NCBI RefSeq assembly: GCF_001792775.2
Contig: NZ_MLGE02000007.1
Span: 1 to 64,000, forward strand
DNA from: Staphylococcus pseudintermedius
Lineage (GTDB): Bacteria > Bacillota > Bacilli > Staphylococcales > Staphylococcaceae
Reading direction: 5' to 3'
Length of the DNA stretch: 64,000 bases
The number at the start of each line of letters is the position of its first letter. The first letter of the stretch is position 1. Below are positions 36,597 through 46,166 of this stretch, in pieces. The translations under genes were made by a program, and so were the position numbers. A model generated the notes under the pieces. It had not been told where the DNA came from. It saw nothing but the letters and a program-made list of their open reading frames with translations, and did not search any database.

Positions 36597-36670
36597 GGAC
36601 TTGCCTCAACTCAATTTGGCTTGATTAAAATGTACACTTGATGGTAGCCAAATTGGATTTTGGGAGGAGT
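36597..36670 (-). repeat. Partial copy of the 13.4-kb repeat, inverted
   Basis: Its reverse complement matches 13571-13652 closely: CTCCCAAAATCCAATT, a variable loop with TGTA-ACTT, then AATTGAGTTGAGGCAAG. The inverted pair CCAATTTGGCT and AGCCAAATTG marks compensated stem changes between the copies. Confidence 0.65.
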
Positions 36671-36728
36671 CAACGGCGTCGTTTCTGTTCCTATCATATT
36701 CAGCGCGTGCTGCATTTCACAAAAAGAT

Positions 36729-36770
36729 GAAGCGGATGGCAACCTCTTATACAAGGTATTTATCCGCTTC
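36729..36770 (-). terminator. Terminator of the hut operon
   Basis: GAAGCGGAT pairs with ATCCGCTTC with an inner CCTT/AAGG-like stem; minus-strand tail ATCTTTTTG. It lies 18 bases behind hutI. Confidence 0.75.
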
Positions 36771-36787
36771 GTTTATTGTCATTATGC

Positions 36788-38029
36788 TTATGTTAATAGT
36801 TGTGGTTGGCGGTCAACGATGACACGTCCGTTTTGAATGACTTTTTCAACATGGTTCACACCGTAATGATACGGAATGTATTCATGGTTAGGTGCGCGCC
36901 AAATGACGATATTCGCATCGTCGCCTTCGTTAATCGTACCCGCGTCCACATCGATGGCTTTTGCTGCATTGACTGTGACTGCGTTCCAAATTTCGGCTGG
37001 TGATAATTTTAATTTTAATGATGCAATCGCCATCACCATTTGTAAATTGTTTGTGACACAGCTACCTGGGTTGTAGTCTGTCGCAATCGCAATGGCACCG
37101 TTATTGTCTAACATGCCGCGAGCGTCTGCATAACTTTCTTTGTCCAAGTAGAACGTTGTGCCTGGTAATAATACCGCTACTGTGTCAGAATCTTTTAAGT
37201 TCGCTTTGTCTTTATCACTTGATGCAACGAGGTGATCTGCAGAAATGGCATCTTCTTCAATCGCTAAGCCTAAACCACCGAGTGGATCGATTTCATCTGC
37301 ATGAATTTTCACTCTTAAGCCCAGTTCTTTCGCTGCTTCCATATAACGTTTTGATTCTTCTAACGTAAATACACCCGTTTCACAGAAAATATCTGCAAAG
37401 TCTGCGTATTTTTTCGCTTCTGGTAATAAATCAATCATTTCTTGTAAGAAGTCTGCTTGTGACGATGCTTCTTTTGGAATAGCATGTGGTCCTAAAAAAG
37501 TATGACGCATTTTCAAACCATATTTTTCTTCTAAACGTTTAGAAACGCGCAATTGTTTCAATTCGTTTTCTTTGTTTAAGCCGTATCCACTTTTACTTTC
37601 TACAGCTAATACACCATGATGCACCATCGTTAATAAATCATATTCAGCCTTTTTAAATAGTTCATCTTCGGTCGCTTGGCGTGTCGCTTCTACTGTTGAT
37701 AAAATACCGCCACCTGATTCAAGTATTTCTAAATATGATTTGCCTTGACGTTTTAACGCCATTTCGTGTTCACGTGAGCCACCATGAACTAAATGTGTGT
37801 GTGCGTCAACAAGCGCGGGTGAAACAACGCGGTCAGAAGCATCAATTGTGTTGCGTGCTTCGTAGCCTTCAGTATAAGGCCCTGCATAGACAATTTTCCC
37901 TTCATGTACCACGACTGTACCGTGCTTGACAACATTTAATTCATCCAAATCTTTACCTTTTAAAGGGCGCTCTGTCGTTACTGGTAAAATCAATTCTTTA
38001 ATATTTTGAATCAGTAAATCATAAGTCAT
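36788..38029 (-). CDS. hutI: Imidazolonepropionase
   Basis: A 413-residue amidohydrolase-superfamily enzyme, the third step of histidine breakdown (imidazolone propionate to formiminoglutamate). Metal ligands include HTH in [10 protein letters not shown] (about 78-87), His in KIHADEIDP and Asp in IATDYNPGS. Overlaps the hutU stop by 4 bases, so it is coupled. Normal length. Confidence 0.95.
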   Translation of the reverse strand: MTYDLLIQNIKELILPVTTERPLKGKDLDELNVVKHGTVVVHEGKIVYAGPYTEGYEARNTIDASDRVVSPALVDAHTHLVHGGSREHEMALKRQGKSYLEILESGGGILSTVEATRQATEDELFKKAEYDLLTMVHHGVLAVESKSGYGLNKENELKQLRVSKRLEEKYGLKMRHTFLGPHAIPKEASSQADFLQEMIDLLPEAKKYADFADIFCETGVFTLEESKRYMEAAKELGLRVKIHADEIDPLGGLGLAIEEDAISADHLVASSDKDKANLKDSDTVAVLLPGTTFYLDKESYADARGMLDNNGAIAIATDYNPGSCVTNNLQMVMAIASLKLKLSPAEIWNAVTVNAAKAIDVDAGTINEGDDANIVIWRAPNHEYIPYHYGVNHVEKVIQNGRVIVDRQPQLLT

Positions 38030-39693
38030 TCTGTTTCTACCTCCTTAGTGATCATAGGCATATCAACGCCACGAGTTTTGGCAGTTTCAATCGCTTTTTC
38101 ATAGCCCGCATCTGCATGTCGCACTACACCCATACCCGGATCTGTCGTTAATACACGTCCTAATCTTCTGTCTGCACGTTCTGAACCATCTGCAACAACT
38201 ACCATGCCTGCGTGTAATGAATAGCCCATACCTACGCCGCCCCCATGGTGAACTGAAATCCATGAACCTCCAGCTGCTGTGTTAATTAATGCATTTAAAA
38301 TTGCCCAGTCCCCTACAGCATCTGAACCGTCTAACATCGCTTCAGTTTCACGGTTTGGTGATGCTACTGAACCTGAATCTAAATGGTCACGACCGATAAC
38401 GATTGGTGCAGAAATTTCGCCAGTACGCACAAGTTCATTTAAGGCTAAGCCCATTTTTGCACGTTCGCCATAACCGAGCCATGCGATTCTTGACGGCAGC
38501 CCTTGGAATGCGATTTTTTCACTTGCCATATCTAGCCAACGCATTAATTTTTCATCTTCTGGGAATAATTCACGCATTAATTGGTCCGCACGTTCAATAT
38601 CTTTTGGATCTCCAGATAATGCTGCGAAACGGAATGGTCCTTTACCTTCACAGAATAACGGGCGAATATATGCCGGTACGAAACCTGGGAAATCAAATGC
38701 GTTTTCTAAGCCTTCATCAAATGCGACTTGGCGAATATTGTTACCATAGTCGAATGCAATCGCACCATTTTTTTGGAATTGTAACATTGCTTCAACGTGT
38801 TTTTTCATAGATCGTTTTGATAATGTGACATACTTTGCAGGATCACTATCTCTTAATGCTGCCGCTTCTTCTAAACTATACCCTTCAGGCACATAACCAT
38901 TAAGTGGATCGTGAGCAGATGTTTGGTCCGTCACAATATCAATTTTGAAGCCACGTTTTAAAATTTCGTGATGGACTTCCGCCGCGTTACCGACTAATCC
39001 AATTGCAATGGCACGCCCTTCTTTTTTCGCTTTCTCAGCTTTTTCTAAAGCTTCATCTAATGAATGTGTAATCGTGTCACAGTAACGCGTGTCGATACGT
39101 TTTTGAATACGTGTTGGGTCAACATCTACGCCAATAACGACACCGCCATTCATCGTAACAGCAAGCGGTTGTGCTCCACCCATACCGCCTAATCCAGCAG
39201 TTAATGTAATTGTACCTTTTAATGAGCCATTGAAATGTTGATTCGCTAATTCCGCAAAAGTTTCGTACGTACCTTGCACAATACCTTGTGAACCAATGTA
39301 AATCCAACTACCCGCTGTCATTTGGCCGTACATCATTAAGCCCTTTTTATCTAATTCATGGAAATGATCCCAAGTTGCCCATTTTGGTACGAGCACAGAG
39401 TTTGATAAAAGTACACGTGGTGCTTCTTCATGCGTTTTAAATACAGCAACAGGTTTACCAGATTGCACTAACATTGTCTCATCATTTTCTAAGCGACGTA
39501 ATGTATCGACAATCGCATCAAATGCTTCCCAGTTACGCGCTGCTTTACCAATGCCACCATAAACGACAAGACGTTCCGGATGTTCAGCTACTTCCGGATC
39601 TAAGTTGTTGTACAACATTCGTAAAACTGCTTCTTGTTCCCAACCTTTACATTCGATTTCTAAACCTTTTTTTGCTTGAATATTTCTCACCAT
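38026..39693 (-). CDS. hutU: Urocanate hydratase
   Basis: A 555-residue NAD+-containing urocanase, second step of histidine degradation. It has [18 protein letters not shown] (cofactor region), the conserved Cys in [18 protein letters not shown] and [17 protein letters not shown] near the end. The start is the ATG at 39693 behind GGGAG, not 39711. Middle gene of YjiH-hutU-hutI. Confidence 0.95.
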   Translation of the reverse strand: MVRNIQAKKGLEIECKGWEQEAVLRMLYNNLDPEVAEHPERLVVYGGIGKAARNWEAFDAIVDTLRRLENDETMLVQSGKPVAVFKTHEEAPRVLLSNSVLVPKWATWDHFHELDKKGLMMYGQMTAGSWIYIGSQGIVQGTYETFAELANQHFNGSLKGTITLTAGLGGMGGAQPLAVTMNGGVVIGVDVDPTRIQKRIDTRYCDTITHSLDEALEKAEKAKKEGRAIAIGLVGNAAEVHHEILKRGFKIDIVTDQTSAHDPLNGYVPEGYSLEEAAALRDSDPAKYVTLSKRSMKKHVEAMLQFQKNGAIAFDYGNNIRQVAFDEGLENAFDFPGFVPAYIRPLFCEGKGPFRFAALSGDPKDIERADQLMRELFPEDEKLMRWLDMASEKIAFQGLPSRIAWLGYGERAKMGLALNELVRTGEISAPIVIGRDHLDSGSVASPNRETEAMLDGSDAVGDWAILNALINTAAGGSWISVHHGGGVGMGYSLHAGMVVVADGSERADRRLGRVLTTDPGMGVVRHADAGYEKAIETAKTRGVDMPMITKEVETE

Positions 39694-39711
39694 AAGACTT
39701 CTCCCTTTCAT

Positions 39712-41016
39712 TTAAAAAATAATTAGACTTAACGGAATAGTAATTAATAAAGTTATTGTCACACGCACAAACCAAATCAATAACAATTGCCAAATCGGAA
39801 CTTTAATTTCTGTAGCTAAAATACACGGTACAAGCGCTGAAAAGAATATAATTGCTGATACACTCGTAATTGCCACTACAAATTTAACTTCAATCGTTGC
39901 TTTAACGACAAGTAACGATGGTAAAAACATTTCAATGACCGATATTGCAGACGCCTTCGCTAATAATGCTTTTTCTGCAATCGGAAAAATATAAATAAAT
40001 GGATAAAAAATGTAACTCAGTATGTCAATAACCGGTGTAAAGTTCGCTAACAATAAACCAATAAAACCAATCGATAAAATGGACGGTAATATCGCGACTG
40101 TCATTTCGAGCCCTTCAGCAAAATGAGTCCACATATTTTTAAACAATGGTGTCGCTTGATGTGATTGTCTTTTCACTGCGAGCCATGCTTGTTGAATACG
40201 TGTGCCTTCTTCTTTAGGTTTTGTAGGTGGCTGTTGATTGTTATAGTAGGCTTTCGACGCTTTTGAAATCGGCGGCAAATATGTCGAAATAGCTGTCACA
40301 ACGAATGTGATGACTAAACAGCTCCAGAAATACAAATTCCAATGTGCCATTAAATCAAGTGTACGTGCCACGATGACCATAAATGTTGCCGATACTGTCG
40401 AAAATCCTGTCGCAATGATTAATGCTTCTCGGTAGTTGTAAACACCTTGTTTGTACACACGATTTGTAATTAACAGACCGAGCGAATAACTCCCTACAAA
40501 CGACGCGACCGCATCAATCGCGGATTCACCTGGTGTGTTAAACACTTTGCGCATGATGGGTTGCATTAACACACCGATAAACTCCAGCAAGCCATATCCT
40601 ACTAACAATGATAAAGCGATGGCACCGACTGGAATTAAAATGCTTAGTGGCAACATCAATTTATCGAACAAAAACGGTCCATATTGTACTTCAAACAAAA
40701 TTTTCGGTCCAATATGAAACACGTACATAACGCCGATCACAGCCCCTAAAACTTTAGCCAAAACAATGACAAAATCGGTCTTCGTTTTCCGATAATCCTT
40801 ACGATAGATTGGTAAAATTGCGCCAATTAAAATCATGGTTAGAGCAATATAAGGCATCACACTTTTGAGGCCTGCGCGTATTGCTAAATGAACATGATCG
40901 ACAATAATCGTTTGTACCCCGTTAATTTGAAAAGGTACAAAGAAACAAATCACACCTATCGAACTTAAAACCCAAAAACGCCACATCTGGTTACCCTTAA
41001 CAGTTTGATGTTTCAT
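39712..41016 (-). CDS. YjiH-family membrane transporter in the hut operon
   Basis: A 434-residue protein with about 10 helices and a nucleoside-recognition-like (Gate) module; DAVASFVGSYSLGLLITNRVY is characteristic. First gene of the hut operon, so it is the best candidate for urocanate or histidine uptake. Family members sit in other amino acid loci, so this is inference. RBS GGGGGAG about 10 bases before ATG. Confidence 0.82.
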   Translation of the reverse strand: MKHQTVKGNQMWRFWVLSSIGVICFFVPFQINGVQTIIVDHVHLAIRAGLKSVMPYIALTMILIGAILPIYRKDYRKTKTDFVIVLAKVLGAVIGVMYVFHIGPKILFEVQYGPFLFDKLMLPLSILIPVGAIALSLLVGYGLLEFIGVLMQPIMRKVFNTPGESAIDAVASFVGSYSLGLLITNRVYKQGVYNYREALIIATGFSTVSATFMVIVARTLDLMAHWNLYFWSCLVITFVVTAISTYLPPISKASKAYYNNQQPPTKPKEEGTRIQQAWLAVKRQSHQATPLFKNMWTHFAEGLEMTVAILPSILSIGFIGLLLANFTPVIDILSYIFYPFIYIFPIAEKALLAKASAISVIEMFLPSLLVVKATIEVKFVVAITSVSAIIFFSALVPCILATEIKVPIWQLLLIWFVRVTITLLITIPLSLIIF

Positions 41017-41183
41017 CCCAACATTTCTCCCCCTTTGCGTTGTGAATCCTACACAAAATAACGACCTCTCCCCTTAGTCTTGCTTTATTTTTCATTATTC
41101 TGTCATTTGATTATGCGCTGTTACTGACTAACTCTATTGTAATATGCTAAGCTATTAATAACTAATATAAATAAACTAATCAC

Positions 41184-41202
41184 TTATAGCTTCAAACTAT
41201 AA
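41184..41202. promoter_or_regulatory. LysR-type operator candidate
   Basis: TTATAG-N7-CTATAA, an inverted repeat directly before the lysR RBS in the divergent hut/lysR interval. It has the T-N11-A form expected of LysR sites. Confidence 0.45.
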
Positions 41203-41215
41203 TAAGGAGGCCATA

Positions 41216-42097
41216 ATGAAAGTAATCCAGTTAGAATACTTTATCGAAATCGTGCATCAAAATAGCTTCACAAAAGCTGCGCAAGCTTTACACATTAGCC
41301 AACCTTCATTGACCGCAACGATTAAAAAAATGGAACGTGATTTAGGGTATCAACTGTTAAAAAGAACAACGAAAGAAATTTCAATCACCGAAAAAGGCAT
41401 TCAGTTTTATAACGAAGCAGTGGAACTTGTGAAACATTATCATCAGTCCATTGAAAAAATGTATGATTTAAAAATGAGTCAAACCCCTAAAATTAAAATG
41501 GCCATCATTGAATCCACTGCGCGTTGGGTATCGACGGTTATACAAACACATCAAAATGCTCATCCAGAGCAACATTATCAAATCACGGAAATATTAGATC
41601 CTAACCAATTGGCACAAAAATTGATTAACTTTGATGTTCACTTAGGCTTATCGAACGACCAAATTCGTCACGACGGAATCATCTCACTCCCGTTATATCA
41701 AGAAGATTATGTTGTGCTCACGCCACAGAATGCCTTTGGAAATCAAAAATCAGTGTCGATTAAAAACTTACCTCTCATCGTTCCTAACCGTGGCTATCAA
41801 GTTCGCAAGCATATCGATGACTATTTTACACGTTTAGATGAACGCCCCCATATCATCATGGAAGTGGACCGTTTTGAAACAGCGACCAATTTTGTACATC
41901 AAGGTATGGGCTATGCAGTTATCCCACAAATGTATTATCAGTCATATTCAACATTTCAACTGAGTGCGATTAAAATTCGTCCTAACATTAAAAGAACGAT
42001 TTATCTGAATTACTCAAAAAAACGCGAATACAATCAACACGTCTTTAATTTAGTCGATGCATGTTGTGAATATTGGAACATCGAAAGAAAAGTATAA
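41216..42097 (+). CDS. LysR-family regulator of the hut locus
   Basis: A 293-residue regulator with an N-terminal winged HTH (FTKAAQALHISQPSLTATIKKMERDLG, about 18-44) and a C-terminal substrate-binding domain. Divergent from yjiH-hutU-hutI, so it probably controls them and itself, with urocanate as a plausible coinducer. AAGGAGG before ATG. Confidence 0.88.
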   Translation: MKVIQLEYFIEIVHQNSFTKAAQALHISQPSLTATIKKMERDLGYQLLKRTTKEISITEKGIQFYNEAVELVKHYHQSIEKMYDLKMSQTPKIKMAIIESTARWVSTVIQTHQNAHPEQHYQITEILDPNQLAQKLINFDVHLGLSNDQIRHDGIISLPLYQEDYVVLTPQNAFGNQKSVSIKNLPLIVPNRGYQVRKHIDDYFTRLDERPHIIMEVDRFETATNFVHQGMGYAVIPQMYYQSYSTFQLSAIKIRPNIKRTIYLNYSKKREYNQHVFNLVDACCEYWNIERKV

Positions 42098-42168
42098 AAT
42101 AGTGGTAGCGGGAATTTAATTGAAATCAATCAGTGGAGAAGAACAAGGTGGCAGACGAAACGGACACA

Positions 42169-42244
42169 TGAGAAGTCGAGTCAGTCTTGCAGGGACAGTA
42201 CGACGAAATTTTTGTTGCATAGGAAATTTTTGGACAGCTCCCCA
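42169..42244 (+). repeat. Partial copy of the 13.4-kb repeat, direct
   Basis: Closely matches 13506-13581: TGAGAAGTC-AGTCAG-CTTGC, then ACAGTACGACGAAAT-TTTGTTGCA. Lies in the gap between lysR and lyrA. The sequence itself folds with GGGACAG against a GACAGCTCCC-type arm. Confidence 0.65.
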
Positions 42245-42246
42245 AA

Positions 42247-42276
42247 TAAAAAACACCCCTATATTAAGAGGTGTTC
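42247..42276 (-). terminator. Terminator of lyrA
   Basis: AACACCCCT pairs with AGAGGTGTT with one mismatch; minus-strand T-run TTTTTTATTT. Confidence 0.75.
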
Positions 42277-42285
42277 TTCAAAAAG

Positions 42286-43170
42286 TTATTTCTCTTCTTT
42301 TGTTGATGCTACTTCAACTTCTTGCTCAGTTTCTACTTTTTCACCTTCTGTCGTCGTATCCATTAACATGGGTGTATCATCGTCTTCCCCTTTTTTGCGA
42401 GGAGAGAATAAACGCATGATTAAACCTAATACAACAACGACAATTGCGACACTAGCCGTTGAATAAGCCAATACTTTCATGGAGAAGACATCGCCAATTT
42501 CTTCGCTGAAAAAGAACACTTTTGCGAATGTCATACTTGCATGAAACAATGTTGCCACGTAAATCGAACGACCACCTGTACCACGCACTAATTCACCTGC
42601 GATCATCGAAAACGCAAAGACGTAAATGGCACTGTACATCGTGTAAGGCATACCGAAAGCCGTATTGACATCCCAAATTAAATACAACACACTCACTACA
42701 ATATTTGAGAAAAAGTGCGGTAATTTGATTTCAACCATATTTAAAAGATAAGAACGAAATCCAAATTCAATGAAAAAAGCCATGAGTATATGACCAATTA
42801 AAATCGTCCAAATCGTTTCGGATAAATCTTTAGACTGTAATAAAATAAAGCTGTCGGCATACGTGTTAAAAACATACATGCCAATCATAAAAATAATGAG
42901 CGGTAACGTAAAAGCAATCAACAATCGCTCGATCACTTTTAAATTGATTGTAAGTTTTAAACCAGCGACTTGTTCTTTTTTATTTTTAAATATTAATATA
43001 CATAATACTGCTGCGATAAATGGGCCCAATGAATTTAGAGAAAATACAAATGATTTGAATCCCGACGCTTTTTGAAAATCCTGTAATATGATAGGCGTTG
43101 CATAGGATAAGATAAAAAACACAAAAATCGTCAATGCCCACTGAAAGCCAGAGATACGCGTTCGATTCAT
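42286..43170 (-). CDS. lyrA: LyrA/SpdC-like membrane protein (degenerate CPBP protease fold)
   Basis: A 294-residue protein with about eight helices and a charged, Glu-rich cytosolic tail (residues about 255-294). The CPBP fold is kept but the protease motifs are not. The EExxxR motif is Ile134-Glu135...Arg139, and the second motif is Trp166-xxx-Thr170 with no His; only His210 remains. Position between the hut LysR gene and hutG matches S. aureus LyrA (SpdC), a non-catalytic regulator of WalK and partner of SagB in glycan-strand release. I recall the S. aureus protein as longer, with a larger tail. Assignment by context and fold. Confidence 0.75.
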   Translation of the reverse strand: MNRTRISGFQWALTIFVFFILSYATPIILQDFQKASGFKSFVFSLNSLGPFIAAVLCILIFKNKKEQVAGLKLTINLKVIERLLIAFTLPLIIFMIGMYVFNTYADSFILLQSKDLSETIWTILIGHILMAFFIEFGFRSYLLNMVEIKLPHFFSNIVVSVLYLIWDVNTAFGMPYTMYSAIYVFAFSMIAGELVRGTGGRSIYVATLFHASMTFAKVFFFSEEIGDVFSMKVLAYSTASVAIVVVVLGLIMRLFSPRKKGEDDDTPMLMDTTTEGEKVETEQEVEVASTKEEK

Positions 43171-43469
43171 AATTAATCCTCCATATTAAACAATCACTAT
43201 TAATGTTCGTATGCATGAGGTAGTCCAGTTAAGGTTCTTATTACTAATGTCTGTTGGACGAATATCAAGTCATAGAATCTAAGGTACATTATAACCATTT
43301 ATGGAAAAGAAATAAATTAGTAGCTGTTAAATATCATTGAATTGTAATATAAGCGAGATGATTTGTTCAAAGTTTTCAAGAATAACAGTGACCGAATGGG
43401 ACATAGAAATTTTAGATGCTATTGATATAGTATTTTGTTTAACTTGCCCTTTTCTATCATCCCTTTGAT
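43171..43469. other. Divergent promoter region lyrA/hutG
   Basis: About 300 AT-rich bases between lyrA and the hutG cre box. No gene seen. Half-sites resembling WalR motifs occur near 43326, but not with the right spacing. Confidence 0.4.
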
Positions 43470-43483
43470 TTAAAGCGCTTACT
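43470..43483. promoter_or_regulatory. cre box upstream of hutG
   Basis: TTAAAGCGCTTACT matches the CcpA consensus TGWAARCGYTWNCW at 13 of 14 positions. It is 93 bases before the hutG start, which fits carbon repression of histidine use. Confidence 0.7.
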
Positions 43484-43575
43484 TTTTTCTTGGAATTTAT
43501 GTTTTAAAAATAGTAGCATGGAAGTGACACATGGGTTATCACTAATTGTTAGTGAATATGAAAGGGGTCCGATTT

Positions 43576-44505
43576 ATGTATCAAAAACCAAATCAAAAGT
43601 TGTGGACAGGTCGTCTAGACAGTGAGATAGACCGCCAAGCATTCCGTCATTTTCAAACTGTCCAATTTGTCGACCTTGAACATGAAGCACCTCAAGATGG
43701 AGACATTGCGTTATTGGGATATGCAATCGATGAAGGTGTGCGCTTAAATAAAGGTCGTGTGGGCGCAAGTGAAGGCCCGGATGCGATTAAAAGTGCATTT
43801 GCAGGTTTGCCCGCTTCAACAGATTTAAACATAATCGAATATGGCAACTGGACACACTCGGCCGAAGATTTAATCACCTCTCAACAAGCGTACGGTCATT
43901 ATGTTGCACAATTATTACGTCATCATCACCGCACATTTCTACTCGGAGGCGGACATGATATTGCGTACGCACAATATCTTGGTGTTCGTGAAGCTTATCC
44001 AGAACAATCGATCGGTGTGATTAACATCGATGCGCATTTTGACAATCGACAAGAAGGTTATTCTACATCTGGGACAAGTTTTCATCAAATGTTAACAGAA
44101 GATGAGCATTTAGACTATTTCGTGTTAGGCATTCAGCGTACAAGCAATACACAAGCCTTGTTCGATTACGCTGACAAAACAAATACGCAATATGTCCTTG
44201 CAGAAGAATTAATGGGTCAAATTTGTCCGCCAGTCAAAGATAAACTCGATCATTTCATCAACCAACACGACGTCATTTTATTTACAATTTGTATGGATGT
44301 CATTGATAGTGCTTATGCCCCAGGTGTCAGTGCGAATGCGGTTCTTGGACTCACACCTTACACTGTTTTAGAGCTTGGACGCCGTATTTTACAATCTGAC
44401 AAAGTCACTTCAATCAGTATTGCAGAAACTAATCCAAAATATGATATCGATCAACGTACAGCAAAGTTGGCAGCACACTTTTTAGGACATTTCATCCACT
44501 GTTAA
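43576..44505 (+). CDS. hutG: Formimidoylglutamase
   Basis: A 309-residue ureohydrolase that splits formiminoglutamate into glutamate and formamide, the last histidine step. Mn ligands are His127 (GGGHDIA), Asp152, His154, Asp156 (NIDAHFDNR) and Asp in ICMDVIDSAYAPG. Start at 43576 behind AAAGGGG. It is separated from hutUI by lysR and lyrA. hutH (histidase) is not in this window. Confidence 0.93.
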   Translation: MYQKPNQKLWTGRLDSEIDRQAFRHFQTVQFVDLEHEAPQDGDIALLGYAIDEGVRLNKGRVGASEGPDAIKSAFAGLPASTDLNIIEYGNWTHSAEDLITSQQAYGHYVAQLLRHHHRTFLLGGGHDIAYAQYLGVREAYPEQSIGVINIDAHFDNRQEGYSTSGTSFHQMLTEDEHLDYFVLGIQRTSNTQALFDYADKTNTQYVLAEELMGQICPPVKDKLDHFINQHDVILFTICMDVIDSAYAPGVSANAVLGLTPYTVLELGRRILQSDKVTSISIAETNPKYDIDQRTAKLAAHFLGHFIHC

Positions 44506-44570
44506 TGAAAAGATGAAGTCATCGTTGTTGAATACTATGTGTTTTTGTAACGTTGATGATATATAGTAAA

Positions 44571-44600
44571 GGCTGGGATAACTTCACCTGAATCCCAGCC
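44571..44600. terminator. Hairpin between hutG and rpiA
   Basis: GGCTGGGAT pairs perfectly with ATCCCAGCC. No strict T-run, but it lies between convergent genes and AATTTTTATTT follows on the plus strand. Confidence 0.55.
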
Positions 44601-44614
44601 TCCTCCTATAATTT

Positions 44615-45310
44615 TTATTTAATATCTGACAGTTTAATGAGTTTCACGCCTTGTTCCGTTCCCACAATCGCTTCTTCTACTGTATCTAAAAAGTAACCTG
44701 TCTCCAATACACCAACGAGATGGATTAAAAACTCATGCACTTGATACGGATCAATTTCTCGATTTAAAGCACAATCTAAAATATAGTTACCGTTATCTGT
44801 AATAAACGGTGTATGTTCCATCATTCGACGTGTCACTTCAATTTCATATTTTTTTTCAATTAACTGTGCCACTTGTTTCCAATTAAAGCGGTCTACTTCA
44901 ACTGGCAATTTAAAAGTTTGACCTAAATAATCAACCAGTTTCGATTGGTCAGCAATGACGATAAATCGGTCAGCGAAAGTATCCACGACTTTTTCACGGA
45001 ACAATGCACCACCGCCACCTTTAATCAAGTTCAGTTTTGGATCGATTTCGTCAGCACCGTCTATCGCGATATCGATATGTTGTACGTCATTAATATGTGC
45101 AATTGGAATGTTCAATGATTTTGCTTGATTTTCTGTGCGTTCTGATGTACACACGCCAATCAATTGGTACCCCTTTTCATGAATCAATCCCGCAATTTTA
45201 GGCACAAGTAACTCTACTGTACTGCCTGTGCCAATCCCAACCGTCATGCCGTCTTCAATACGACTAACAGCTTCATCTAGCGTCATTAATTTAAGCTGCT
45301 TATTACTCAT
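44615..45310 (-). CDS. rpiA: Ribose-5-phosphate isomerase A
   Basis: A 231-residue pentose phosphate pathway enzyme that interconverts ribose-5-phosphate and ribulose-5-phosphate. GIGTGSTVELLV, DGADEIDP and KGGGGALFREKVV are the canonical substrate loops, the last holding the catalytic Glu. Monocistronic. Confidence 0.95.
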   Translation of the reverse strand: MSNKQLKLMTLDEAVSRIEDGMTVGIGTGSTVELLVPKIAGLIHEKGYQLIGVCTSERTENQAKSLNIPIAHINDVQHIDIAIDGADEIDPKLNLIKGGGGALFREKVVDTFADRFIVIADQSKLVDYLGQTFKLPVEVDRFNWKQVAQLIEKKYEIEVTRRMMEHTPFITDNGNYILDCALNREIDPYQVHEFLIHLVGVLETGYFLDTVEEAIVGTEQGVKLIKLSDIK

Positions 45311-45435
45311 GAGCCCACTCCTTCATTGTGACTTATTATATTAACATTATTGTACAACATTTACGCCGAAAAACCATGACGAACGCAACAAATTAGGCTA
45401 AAATTAAAGTAAGACTAGGATTGAGGGTGATTTCA

Positions 45436-46095
45436 ATGAATTATGCAATTTATGCGATATCGACTGGCAAAATCGAATCATTGCAATACGAAGACAGACG
45501 TCCTATGAAAAGTGCTTTGAATAAAAAGCCCATCCAAGAAAAAATGTGGCTTTCTCGGACAGGATTTTTAGAAGATGAACAAGAGTACAAAGATCATGGC
45601 GGTCCCGACAAAGCGGTTTGTTTATACAGTAAATCGAACTATGCCATGTGGCAAGACGTGATTCAACCCTTACCTGATTCAGCGCTATTTGGCGAGAACA
45701 TTACTGTGTACGCTATTGATGAAACAGAACTCTTTTTCGGTGATCAATATCGTTTAGGTGAAGCGATTATCGAAGTGTCAGAAATTCGCGAGCCATGCTG
45801 GAAACTTCAAAGCAAATATGGCTATTCTCAACTCGTTAAAGACATGTCAAAATCAGGAAAAACTGGCTGTTATTTCCGTGTGATTAAAGAAGGCTTCGTT
45901 TCTCCAAACAGTAATTTATCGTTAGTCCAACATGCACCTGAACCTACGCGTTTATCTGTGCAAGAGTTAAATGACATTTACTACAATGATAGAAAAAACA
46001 AAGAACGTATTGCTTATGCACTCAACAACCCTTACCTCACAGAAAAACGAAAAAGCGTATTAGAAAAAATGCTCGCACAAGCCACAATGAAATAA
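45436..46095 (+). CDS. MOSC-domain protein (YiiM-like)
   Basis: A 219-residue protein with a MOSC beta-barrel: the Cys in REPCWKLQ binds sulfur or molybdenum cofactor in the family, followed by GYSQLVKDMSKSGKTGCYFRV. YiiM relatives reduce hydroxylated compounds with Moco. The start at 45436 has GAGGGTGA. A molybdoenzyme link to fdhA is possible but unproven. Confidence 0.85.
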   Translation: MNYAIYAISTGKIESLQYEDRRPMKSALNKKPIQEKMWLSRTGFLEDEQEYKDHGGPDKAVCLYSKSNYAMWQDVIQPLPDSALFGENITVYAIDETELFFGDQYRLGEAIIEVSEIREPCWKLQSKYGYSQLVKDMSKSGKTGCYFRVIKEGFVSPNSNLSLVQHAPEPTRLSVQELNDIYYNDRKNKERIAYALNNPYLTEKRKSVLEKMLAQATMK

Positions 46096-46110
46096 ATGAA
46101 AGATGTATGA

Positions 46111-46146
46111 AAAAAGCTGGGTCACAATGAAGTTGCCCAACTTTTT
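46111..46146. terminator. Bidirectional terminator
   Basis: AAAAGCTGGGTCAC pairs with GTTGCCCAACTTTT; T-runs on both strands, between convergent genes. Confidence 0.75.
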
Positions 46147-46166
46147 CATGCTTATTCATAAAAAGT

